NCBI GenBank assembly: GCA_023443145.1 | Contig: JAEZVS010000154.1 | Coordinates: 1 to 6,613, forward strand | Origin: Bacillota bacterium | Lineage (GTDB): Bacteria > Bacillota > Peptococcia > Peptococcales > Peptococcaceae | Direction of reading: 5' to 3' | DNA: 6,613 nt | Shown: positions 1 through 5,385 of the stretch, in pieces | Numbering within the stretch: position 1 is the first letter of the stretch | Layout of the letters: every line of letters starts with the position of its first letter | Program-made: the position numbers and the translations under genes | The notes under the pieces: model-generated | What the model was told of the DNA's origin: nothing | Seen by the model: the letters and a program-made list of their open reading frames with translations, nothing else | The model's database searches: none

Positions 1-167
1 ATCGTAGCCGTCTGCGTTATCAAAAAGAGCAGGTGCAGTTGATAAGTAGCAACAGTGCACGTGCGGTCACCCTTTTGGGTGTGGACGATTGGGGGCGGCT
101 GTTGGTGAAAAATGAGTTTGGTGACGAAGAAACCGTCGTCAGCGGTGAAATCAGTGTAAGACAATAG
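1..167 (+). CDS. birA: Biotin--[acetyl-CoA-carboxylase] ligase BirA, C-terminal end (5' partial)
   Basis: The open frame enters the window at its left edge (first full codon at 3) and stops with TAG at 165-167, leaving about 54 residues. They read as the small SH3-like C-terminal domain of biotin protein ligase: a run ending in ARAVTLLGVDDWGRLLVKN, then the closing SGEISVR that matches the GGEISLR-type ending of BirA. The enzyme activates biotin with ATP to biotinyl-5'-AMP and attaches it to a lysine of biotin carboxyl carrier proteins. In many bacteria it also represses biotin genes through an N-terminal helix-turn-helix domain, which lies outside the window and cannot be judged. The next gene begins 15 nt downstream on the same strand, so birA probably heads or belongs to the same operon. 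The identification rests on a short C-terminal match only. Confidence 0.8.
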   Translation, partial: RSRLRYQKEQVQLISSNSARAVTLLGVDDWGRLLVKNEFGDEETVVSGEISVRQ

Positions 168-170
168 AAA

Positions 171-174
171 GAGG
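171..174 (+). promoter_or_regulatory. Ribosome binding site for the first YbaK-like gene
   Basis: GAGG sits 8 nt ahead of the ATG at 183, inside the 15-nt gap after the birA stop. It supports the chosen start and translation from a birA-led transcript. Confidence 0.6.
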
Positions 175-182
175 ATGATTCA

Positions 183-674
183 ATGAGTGAAGGTTTGGAA
201 AAAGCCAAAGCCTATTTGGCTGCACACGGCTACGAAGACCGCATTTTGGTGTTTGATGAAAGCACGGCCACGGTGGAATTGGCGGCGGAACAGGTGGGAT
301 GCGAGCCGGCGCATATTGCCAAAAGTCTCAGCTTTTATACGGCCGATGGTCAGGGGGCCGTTATGATTGTGGCGGCAGGTGATGTGAAAGTGGACAATCG
401 GCGCTTTAAAGATTTTTTCGGCACCAAAGCCAAAATGCTTAAAGGCGACGATGTGCACACGTACACAGGCTTTGATATTGGCGGGGTGTGTCCTTTCGGA
501 GTGCCTGAAACCACGTCCATTTATATGGATGAATCCCTCTATCGCTTTGAGGTCATTTATCCTGCTTGCGGCACAGCGCAAAGCGCAGTGCGTTTGGCAG
601 TGGATGAGCTGGAAAAGTTGATCGGACAGGAGAAGCGCATTGACGTGTGCAAAGGCTGGCGAGAAGACGTGTAG
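183..674 (+). CDS. YbaK/EbsC-fold aminoacyl-tRNA deacylase-like protein (163 aa)
   Basis: The protein belongs to the YbaK/ProRS-INS superfamily, whose members hydrolyse mis-charged aminoacyl-tRNAs in trans. Visible signatures are the lysine in AHIAKSLSF (Lys47, the position of the catalytic Lys in YbaK), the glycine-rich GGVCPFGVP loop at about residues 100-108, and a C-terminal PACGTAQSAVRLAVDEL segment that is typical of this branch. The length fits a free-standing one-domain editing protein, not a ProRS insertion. The start is the ATG at 183, preceded by GAGG at 8 nt spacing. It lies 15 nt after birA and 3 nt before the patatin-like gene. It is clearly not a duplicate of the YbaK encoded at 1611: the N-terminus, the loop sequence and the C-terminus all differ. 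The family call is firm, but the tRNA and amino-acid substrates are unknown. Confidence 0.85.
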   Translation: MSEGLEKAKAYLAAHGYEDRILVFDESTATVELAAEQVGCEPAHIAKSLSFYTADGQGAVMIVAAGDVKVDNRRFKDFFGTKAKMLKGDDVHTYTGFDIGGVCPFGVPETTSIYMDESLYRFEVIYPACGTAQSAVRLAVDELEKLIGQEKRIDVCKGWREDV

Positions 675-677
675 ACC

Positions 678-1583
678 ATGGGTAAGCGGGTTCTCATTTT
701 AGAAGGTGGCGGCATGCGCGCCGCCTTCAGCTGTGGTGTGCTGAACGCCCTGCACCATCTGAATGTCACTTTCGACGAGGTGGTGGGCGTGTCCTCAGGA
801 GCGGTTTGCGGGCTTTTTTATCAGAGTGGTCAATGTGACATTTTGCGCACGCTCTTTTTGGATTTTGCAGATTCGAGAATTTTTGGCTTGCAAGCGCTCT
901 TATGTGGTCAAGGCCTTTTTGACCTGGAGGCGCTGATGGGCAAACCGGTCTTTCATGAGCGTTTTGATGAGGAGGCCTTTTGGCAAAATCCTGCTCGATT
1001 TTATGTGAGCTTGACACGTGTAGCGGACGGCGCCTCGGTTTTAATGGAAAAATCCGATTTTCATAATCGGCAGGAATGCTTTGAGGCGATCATGGCAAGT
1101 GCCTCTTTGCCGCTTCTTGCTCGGCCAAAGGATCTGCGCGGGGTGGCGTATATGGATGGCGGCATCAGCAATTCCATTCCGTTGGCGCAGTATGAAAACA
1201 CCGATGACCGCCTGCTGGTGGTGCACACCCAACCGTCATCTTACCGCAAAAGGAAAAATTTGTTGGCGCCTTTGCTTTATTTTCCTTTTCGCAAGCATCC
1301 ACTGTTTTATACGTGCTTAAAAAGCCGTCCCCAACGGTATAACCGTCAGCTGGATGTGTTGGACAATCGCTGTGACGCCGGGCGGGCTTTTGTGCTGCAG
1401 CCTGCGGCTCATCGGGTCGGCCGCTATACCCAAAGCCGCAAAGCCATTTTTTACACATATATAGACGGTTATTACGCCGCGATGCGCCAAAAAGAGGCCC
1501 TTTTGCGCTTTTTAAACGACGCACCCGACGCATCATCCGAGGGCGGCGCAAACCTTGTCGATACAAACAGACCATGGAGATAA
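678..1583 (+). CDS. Patatin-like phospholipase family protein (301 aa)
   Basis: This is a patatin-fold serine hydrolase with a Ser-Asp dyad, expected to cleave acyl esters of phospholipids or related lipids. All hallmark elements are present: the oxyanion loop GGGMR at residues 10-14, the nucleophile elbow GVSSG at 37-41 (Ser39), an ASASLPLL segment at about 140-147, and the catalytic Asp in DGG at 160-162. The C-terminal half (Y-N-R-Q, P-A-A-H-R-V-G-R, YIDGYYAAM) resembles the YjjU-like bacterial subgroup. There is no signal peptide or clear membrane segment, so it is probably cytoplasmic. The start at 678 lies only 3 nt after the previous stop and has only a weak purine stretch (GAGAAGA, 661-667) in front, which suggests translational coupling. 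The last 20 or so residues are polar and look like a disordered tail. The substrate is unknown. Confidence 0.88.
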   Translation: MGKRVLILEGGGMRAAFSCGVLNALHHLNVTFDEVVGVSSGAVCGLFYQSGQCDILRTLFLDFADSRIFGLQALLCGQGLFDLEALMGKPVFHERFDEEAFWQNPARFYVSLTRVADGASVLMEKSDFHNRQECFEAIMASASLPLLARPKDLRGVAYMDGGISNSIPLAQYENTDDRLLVVHTQPSSYRKRKNLLAPLLYFPFRKHPLFYTCLKSRPQRYNRQLDVLDNRCDAGRAFVLQPAAHRVGRYTQSRKAIFYTYIDGYYAAMRQKEALLRFLNDAPDASSEGGANLVDTNRPWR

Positions 1584-1597
1584 AGAGGGCTTGAATC

Positions 1598-1605
1598 AGG
1601 AGGTG
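1598..1605 (+). promoter_or_regulatory. Strong ribosome binding site for ybaK
   Basis: AGGAGGTG is a full match to the anti-Shine-Dalgarno sequence and lies 5 nt ahead of the ATG at 1611. It is by far the best ribosome binding site in the first operon, so this gene is probably translated more than its upstream neighbours from the same message. Confidence 0.8.
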
Positions 1606-1610
1606 CTGCC

Positions 1611-2117
1611 ATGAAACAGAAAAAAACGCCCAAAACCAATGCCATGCGTCTTTTGGAAAAAGAAGGCGTGGCGTATGACGTGTTCACCTATCCTTGGAAA
1701 GAAGATGCGCTGGATGCGCTTCATGCTCAGGAAAATCTACGCCGTGAGCAGGATGATGTATATAAAACATTGCTTTGCGTCGGTGATAAAACAGGCCCAC
1801 TGGTGGCGGTTATTCCTGCAAAAGCGCATATCGATCTCAAGAAACTGGGTCGCGTCAGCGGCAATAAACGGGTGGAAATGCTTCCGTTAAAAGAACTGGA
1901 GAAAACCACGGGATATATTCGCGGCGGCTGCTCGCCTCTGGCGATGAAACGGCTTTATCCCACCATTTTAGATGACAGTGCTCGGCATTTTGATATTATT
2001 TTGGTGTCTGCAGGTCAGCGGGGCTTACAAGTGGGCCTTGCGCCTCAAGCATTGCTGCAGGTCACGAAAGGACAATTTTACGACATCACGCAAAATGAAG
2101 AGATGCACACATCATAA
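1611..2117 (+). CDS. ybaK: Cys-tRNA(Pro)/Cys-tRNA(Cys) deacylase YbaK (168 aa)
   Basis: YbaK (EbsC) is a free-standing editing enzyme that removes cysteine wrongly attached to tRNA(Pro) by prolyl-tRNA synthetase. Family features are easy to follow: the N-terminal KTNAMRLLEKEGVAYDVF, the catalytic-lysine segment VYKTLLCVGD (Lys52), the VIPAKAHIDLKKLGRVSG strand-helix, the GYIRGGCSPLAMKR substrate loop and a C-terminal AGQRGLQVGLAP. The length is about that of characterised YbaK proteins (roughly 155-160 aa) plus a short tail. The start is set by AGGAGGTG. The gene is the last clear member of the birA-led run. No convincing intrinsic terminator follows it, so some readthrough towards the lipoprotein gene is possible. 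The assignment is confident from conserved motifs; the activity itself is inferred from the family. Confidence 0.93.
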   Translation: MKQKKTPKTNAMRLLEKEGVAYDVFTYPWKEDALDALHAQENLRREQDDVYKTLLCVGDKTGPLVAVIPAKAHIDLKKLGRVSGNKRVEMLPLKELEKTTGYIRGGCSPLAMKRLYPTILDDSARHFDIILVSAGQRGLQVGLAPQALLQVTKGQFYDITQNEEMHTS

Positions 2118-2158
2118 AAAATGCAGTTTTACAAATATTTTACATTGGGGAGAAAACT

Positions 2159-2239
2159 ATGAGATATCTATCCTCTATGATAAGGTCAACGTCAGAAGAC
2201 GTTCACTCAAATCGTATTTTAGGAGGATATGTCCAATGA
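2159..2239 (+). CDS. Possible 26-codon leader ORF overlapping the lipoprotein start
   Basis: A short frame starts with ATG at 2159, with GGGGAG (2147-2152) 6 nt ahead of it. It encodes 26 residues beginning MRYLSSMIRS and ends with TGA at 2237-2239, overlapping the lipoprotein ATG (2236-2238) as ATGA. The lipoprotein ribosome binding site lies inside its last codons. This arrangement is what translational coupling would need, but the peptide resembles nothing I recognise and so short a frame can arise by chance. No clear promoter places the transcript start upstream of it. Confidence 0.3.
   Translation: MRYLSSMIRSTSEDVHSNRILGGYVQ
2184..2207 (+). promoter_or_regulatory. Inverted repeat / hairpin upstream of the lipoprotein gene
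   Basis: AACGTC-AGAA-GACGTT (2188-2203) is a perfect 6-bp inverted repeat with a 4-base loop. Beyond one C-C mismatch, the flanks GGT and ACT extend it by two pairs and a wobble. It ends 13 nt before the AGGAGG ribosome binding site. It could be a 5'-UTR hairpin or a protein operator; the sequence alone does not decide. Confidence 0.45.
2221..2226 (+). promoter_or_regulatory. Ribosome binding site fixing the lipoprotein start
   Basis: AGGAGG lies 9 nt before the ATG at 2236. It decides this start over an in-frame upstream ATG at 1972, which lies inside ybaK. Confidence 0.85.
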
Positions 2240-2550
2240 AAAAATTAATGGCTGCTATTATGTGCATGGCTCTCGGTATGGCTGTACTTGCCGGCTGCGG
2301 CGGCGAAAAAGATAAAGCCGCTGAAAGCTCCAGCGCTGTGGAATCTTCCGCTGCTAAGGATATGAAATCCGAATCTTCTCAACTGCAAGAAGCTGCTGAT
2401 AAAACCAGCGAAGCTGCCAAACAACAGGCTGAAGCTGATAAAGCAGAAGCTGAAGCAGACAAAGCCAAAGATGAAGCCAAAGCTCAGCAAGACAAAGCCG
2501 ATTCCGCTAGCAAAGACGCTGAAGACGCTAAAGAAAAAGCTGCCAACTAA
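2236..2550 (+). CDS. Small lipoprotein with alanine-heptad coiled coil (104 aa)
   Basis: This is an exported, lipid-anchored protein of unknown function. It has a positively charged start (MKK), a hydrophobic segment and a lipobox LAGC at residues 18-21, so Cys21 should be lipidated and the mature protein is about 84 aa. A Ser/Glu-rich linker (about 28-50) is followed by an uninterrupted Ala/Lys/Glu/Asp helix (51-104). Alanine falls at every seventh residue (53, 60, 67, 74, 81, 88, 95, 102), with Ala also at 70, 77, 91 and 98, which is the a/d pattern of an alanine-based coiled coil. The architecture recalls Lpp-type lipoproteins, but the last residue is Asn, not the wall-linking Lys of Lpp, so this is analogy only. 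Codons lean heavily to GCT, GAA and AAA, and no GCG appears among the alanines, unlike the neighbours; this suggests high expression. A strong terminator follows directly. Confidence 0.85.
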   Translation: MKKLMAAIMCMALGMAVLAGCGGEKDKAAESSSAVESSAAKDMKSESSQLQEAADKTSEAAKQQAEADKAEAEADKAKDEAKAQQDKADSASKDAEDAKEKAAN

Positions 2551-2569
2551 TGATTTTGGATGGCGCCAG

Positions 2570-2595
2570 AACGGTCCTTCGGGACCGTTTTTTTT
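2570..2595 (+). terminator. Intrinsic terminator with UUCG tetraloop
   Basis: A perfect 8-bp stem, AACGGTCC / GGACCGTT, is closed by a TTCG loop (2578-2581) and followed by an unbroken T tract to 2595. It lies 19 nt after the lipoprotein stop and should end that transcript efficiently. Confidence 0.95.
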
Positions 2596-2602
2596 GTTTT
2601 GT

Positions 2603-2632
2603 TTGATGCGTCAAAGTACGATGTGATACAAT
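2603..2632 (+). promoter_or_regulatory. Sigma-A-type promoter for the nitroreductase gene
   Basis: TTGATG (2603-2608) and TACAAT (2627-2632) are separated by 18 bp, so each box is a near match to consensus. The inverted repeat TTTGA-TGCG-TCAAA (2602-2615) covers the -35 box and could be a regulator site. The promoter begins only 8 bp after the preceding terminator, consistent with an independent transcription unit. Confidence 0.7.
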
Positions 2633-2695
2633 CATTGATGAGAAGACGGTCATCCAAGGTGAGAACGGCAGTAAATGATGGAAAGGACGATTGCT

Positions 2696-3220
2696 ATGAA
2701 TGACACATTGCAAGTGTTGAAAAAACGTCGTTCGGTACGTGCCTACGAAGAACGTCCGGTGGCGCGTGCTTTGCTGGAAGAGATATTGGAAGCGGGCCTT
2801 TACGCCCCTACCGGCCGAGACAACCAAAAAGTGGTGATGGTGGTGGTGGAAGACCCTCTGACTTTGAGACATTTGGAAAAAATGAATGCCCAAGTGCTGG
2901 GGGCACCCGACGCCCATCCTTTTTACGGAGCGCCGATGGCCATAGTGGTGTTGGCTTCCACTGAGGCGCCAACGTGGCTGGAAGATGCCAGTTTGGTGAT
3001 GGGCAACCTTATGAATGCTGCCGCGGCATTGGCATTGGGTTCTTGCTGGATCCACCGCGGCCGGGAGATGTTTCAAACAGAGGAAGGGCGCGCCTATTTA
3101 AAAAAATGGGGATTGGATGATGCATACACAGGCGTGGGCATTTGCATTTTAGGCCACATCCGAGGTCAGGCGCCGGAAGCCCACGCAAGAAAAGAAGGAC
3201 GTATTATTTTCGATTCATAA
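2696..3220 (+). CDS. Nitroreductase family FMN-dependent oxidoreductase (174 aa)
   Basis: This is a flavoprotein of the nitroreductase superfamily, which uses FMN and NAD(P)H to reduce nitroaromatics, quinones or other acceptors; the physiological substrate is not visible. FMN-binding signatures are RRSVRAY at residues 11-17, APTGRDNQ at 38-45 (family form APSGxNxQ), the HPFYGAPMAIVVLA strand and the long DASLVMGNLMNAAAALALGS helix at 97-116. The C-terminus keeps the ILGHIRGQAP segment before the last basic stretch. The length is at the compact end for the family. The start at 2696 is preferred because GAAAGGA (2681-2687) sits 8 nt ahead and the family N-terminus usually begins a few residues before the RRSxR motif. 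An in-frame ATG at 2675 with AAGGTGAG at 2656-2663 is the alternative and would add seven residues. The gene has its own promoter and terminator, hence is monocistronic. Confidence 0.9.
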   Translation: MNDTLQVLKKRRSVRAYEERPVARALLEEILEAGLYAPTGRDNQKVVMVVVEDPLTLRHLEKMNAQVLGAPDAHPFYGAPMAIVVLASTEAPTWLEDASLVMGNLMNAAAALALGSCWIHRGREMFQTEEGRAYLKKWGLDDAYTGVGICILGHIRGQAPEAHARKEGRIIFDS

Positions 3221-3266
3221 AAAAATAAGAAGGGATTAAATAATTAGCCTTTATATGGCGCTGTTC

Positions 3267-3310
3267 ATCCGCCGGTCAACGTCTTTATGTTGCCACCGGT
3301 GGATTTTTTT
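3267..3310 (+). terminator. Intrinsic terminator after the nitroreductase gene
   Basis: ATCCGCCGGT (3267-3276) pairs with ACCGGTGGAT (3295-3304) through one G-U wobble. The inner CAAC/GTTG pair extends the stem past a 2-nt bulge, and seven T's (3304-3310) follow. Confidence 0.88.
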
Positions 3311-3362
3311 GGATTTTCAGCGATTGTTTGCCTCATCCGGTTTTCCGACAACCTGGGCTGTC

Positions 3363-3391
3363 TTGCAGGGAATTTCAAAATGCCATATAAT
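3363..3391 (+). promoter_or_regulatory. Promoter for RNase J
   Basis: A perfect -10 hexamer TATAAT (3386-3391) has TTGCAG (3363-3368) 17 bp upstream as a partial -35. It predicts a start near 3398 and a 5' leader of about 43 nt that contains the small inverted repeat TGGT-CGGCAA-ACCA (3407-3420) just ahead of the ribosome binding site. Confidence 0.65.
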
Positions 3392-3426
3392 ATAGGAAGC
3401 TGAATCTGGTCGGCAAACCAAAAGAT

Positions 3427-3433
3427 AAGGAGG
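3427..3433 (+). promoter_or_regulatory. Ribosome binding site pointing to an ATT start of RNase J
   Basis: AAGGAGG is a near-perfect Shine-Dalgarno. At 7 nt spacing it faces ATT (3441-3443). No ATG, GTG, TTG or CTG exists in the RNase J frame between the upstream in-frame stop (TAA at 3426) and TTG at 3483, which is 49 nt from this site. Confidence 0.8.
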
Positions 3434-3440
3434 CTATATT

Positions 3441-5126
3441 ATTTCTAAGCAGAAAACAAAGGACGGTGTACGTGTCATTCCCTTGGGCGGACTGGAAGAA
3501 ATAGGGAAAAATATGACTGCCGTCGAATATAATGACGAAATCCTTGTGATCGATTCGGGATTGTCGTTTCCTGGAGAAGAGCTGTTGGGGGTGGATGTTG
3601 TCATTCCGGACATCAGCTATTTAACGGCCAATGCCGAAAAAGTGAAAGGCATTGTGTTGACCCACGGCCACGAAGACCACATCGGGGCGCTGCCTTATGT
3701 GCTGCGCGAATTGCCGGTACCGGTTTATGGAACGCGATTGACTATTGGACTGCTGGAACCGAAACTAAAAGAAGCCCGTCATCTGGGCAAGCAGCGTCTG
3801 GTGGTTGTTAAGCCGGGAGAACCCTTCAAAGTGGGCGGTTTTAAGGTGGACATGATTCACACCTGCCACTCTATTCCTGACGCAGTGGCTCTGGCCATTC
3901 ACACACCCTTGGGCATTATCTTCCATACAGGTGACTTTAAATTTGATCAGACACCTGTGGATGGCCGTGCAACAGACTTTCAACGCATTGCCGGTGTGTG
4001 TGCACAGGGGGTGTTGCTCATGATGAGCGACAGCACAAATGTGGGCAAACCCGGCTACAGCACGAGTGAATCAAGTGTTGGCGAGAGTTTTGAAAAGATC
4101 TTTCCGCAAGTGAAGGGTCGCATTATTTTGGCCACTTTTGCTTCCAATGTGCACCGTGTGCAGCAGGTGCTGGATGTGGCTGCTAAAAACGATCGTAAGG
4201 TTACCATCACCGGACGCAGCATGGTCAACAATGTCAATGTGGCCAGTGAGCTGGGTTATCTTAATGTGCCGCCCAATACCCTTATAGAAATGGACGAAAT
4301 AGAACGTTATCCCGATGAAAAATTGGTGATCCTCACCACCGGCAGTCAAGGAGAGCCCATGGCGGCATTATCGCGTATGGCCAATGGTGAGCATCGCCAG
4401 GTGCGCATCATGCCCGGAGATACGGTGCTTTTTTCCGCCAACCCCATCCCGGGTAACGAAAAACTGGTGAGCAAAGTCATTGATATGCTTTGCAAGTTGG
4501 GCGCCAACGTCATCCAAGGCAGTGAGGCTCGGGTGCATACCTCAGGCCATGCCTGCCGCGAAGAACTCAAAATGATGCTCAATTTGGTAAAACCCAAATA
4601 TTTTATGCCCGTTCACGGAGAATATCGCATGTTGGAAATGCATGCGTCTCTGGCTGAAGAAGTGGGCATCAATCCGAAAAATATTGTGGTGGCTGAAAAT
4701 GGCAGTATCGTCACTGCCGGTAAAAATCGTGTGGGTCTCACAGGGAAAGTGCCTTCAGGACGTGTGCTCATCGACGGCTTGGGTGTGGGCGATGTAGGCA
4801 ATATTGTGCTTCGCGACCGCAAGCAACTGTCTCAAGACGGCATTTTAATTGTGGTGGCCACCATTAATCGTAGAACAAAAAAAGTGATCGCCGGACCAGA
4901 TATCGTCTCCCGTGGTTTCGTGTATGTGCGTGAGGCGGATGAGCTCATGAGCGAAGCACGCAAACGCGTGAGCAAAGCGCTTGATCAGTGTATGGAGGAA
5001 AGTGTGACAGATTGGTCATCCATTAAAAGCAGTCTGCGAGACGTGCTGGGGAAATTTTTATATGAAAAAACCCGCCGTCGCCCAATGATTTTGCCCATCA
5101 TTATGGATGAAAACCAGTACAATTAA
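3441..5126 (+). CDS. rnj: Ribonuclease J (561 aa, probable AUU start)
   Basis: RNase J is a metallo-beta-lactamase/beta-CASP ribonuclease with endonuclease and 5'-3' exonuclease activity, central to mRNA decay and rRNA maturation in Bacillota. Visible motifs, numbered from the ATT start, are the zinc-binding HGHEDH at 75-80, His143 in HTCHSIPDA, Asp165 in HTGDFKFD, the SDSTN segment at 196-200, the beta-CASP HTSGH at 366-370 and PVHGEYRML with His393. A C-terminal domain of about 100 residues follows. The length matches B. subtilis RNase J1 (555 aa). The conserved N-terminal strand VRVIPLGGLEEIGKNM begins upstream of the first canonical start (TTG 3483), and the only Shine-Dalgarno serves ATT 3441 (or ATT 3438), so translation most likely begins at an AUU codon. 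Starting at TTG 3483 would cut the first beta strand and leave no ribosome binding site. The gene has its own promoter and converges on the LCP gene. Confidence 0.95.
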   Translation: MSKQKTKDGVRVIPLGGLEEIGKNMTAVEYNDEILVIDSGLSFPGEELLGVDVVIPDISYLTANAEKVKGIVLTHGHEDHIGALPYVLRELPVPVYGTRLTIGLLEPKLKEARHLGKQRLVVVKPGEPFKVGGFKVDMIHTCHSIPDAVALAIHTPLGIIFHTGDFKFDQTPVDGRATDFQRIAGVCAQGVLLMMSDSTNVGKPGYSTSESSVGESFEKIFPQVKGRIILATFASNVHRVQQVLDVAAKNDRKVTITGRSMVNNVNVASELGYLNVPPNTLIEMDEIERYPDEKLVILTTGSQGEPMAALSRMANGEHRQVRIMPGDTVLFSANPIPGNEKLVSKVIDMLCKLGANVIQGSEARVHTSGHACREELKMMLNLVKPKYFMPVHGEYRMLEMHASLAEEVGINPKNIVVAENGSIVTAGKNRVGLTGKVPSGRVLIDGLGVGDVGNIVLRDRKQLSQDGILIVVATINRRTKKVIAGPDIVSRGFVYVREADELMSEARKRVSKALDQCMEESVTDWSSIKSSLRDVLGKFLYEKTRRRPMILPIIMDENQYN

Positions 5127-5162
5127 CAATGCACAGTTTGATCCAGCATTTTTGGAGTTGAG

Positions 5163-5202
5163 TGACGCCCTTGGAGCAATCGATTTGGGGCTCAAAGCGT
5201 CA
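5163..5202 (+). repeat. Imperfect hairpin in the rnj 3' region
   Basis: TGACGC (5163-5168) pairs with GCGTCA (5197-5202). Inside, TTGgAGC (5171-5177, one bulged G) pairs with GCTCAA, leaving a 12-nt loop. No T tract follows, so it is not a classical terminator; it may be a 3'-end stabilising structure or chance. Confidence 0.35.
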
Positions 5203-5226
5203 TCTAAAACGAAAACCTGATATTTT

Positions 5227-5310
5227 AAATAAACGCAGCGCCGCTGTTGCCCGTTCATCCTCGGTTCATTGACCTGAGTGATCGGCTGTAACAGCGGCGC
5301 TGCTTTATTT
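5227..5310. terminator. Long hairpin, probable bidirectional terminator for rnj
   Basis: GCAGCGCCGCTGTT (5235-5248) pairs perfectly with AACAGCGGCGCTGC (5290-5303). AAATAAA (5227-5233) and TTTATTT (5304-5310) extend the stem past one bulged C. The 41-nt interior is itself partly self-complementary, including TCGGT / ACCtGA around 5261-5277. The A/T-rich flanks give U-rich tails on both strands, fitting a bidirectional terminator between convergent genes. The interrupted U tract and the long loop are atypical. Confidence 0.7.
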
Positions 5311-5385
5311 ATGAGAAACACGACGGGTGAACTTGCGACGTCATTGGCCTTTGCAGGATCCGCCGGGGAGTTCATTTTTTGGTAC

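Noticed and set aside
1972..2235. In-frame 88-codon N-terminal extension of the lipoprotein from an ATG inside ybaK
   Set aside because: It overlaps ybaK by 146 nt, has no suitable ribosome binding site, and would bury the signal peptide. AGGAGG at 2221 and the MKK/lipobox start fix the start at 2236.
2528..3076. - strand 182-codon ORF opposite the nitroreductase
   Set aside because: It is a His-rich shadow of valine/methionine codons in the nitroreductase gene and runs through the lipoprotein terminator.
3326..3418. GTTTGCC (3326-3332) and GGCAAAC (3412-3418) inverted repeat spanning the rnj promoter
   Set aside because: Only 7 bp with a 79-nt gap; such pairs are expected by chance and nothing else supports looping.
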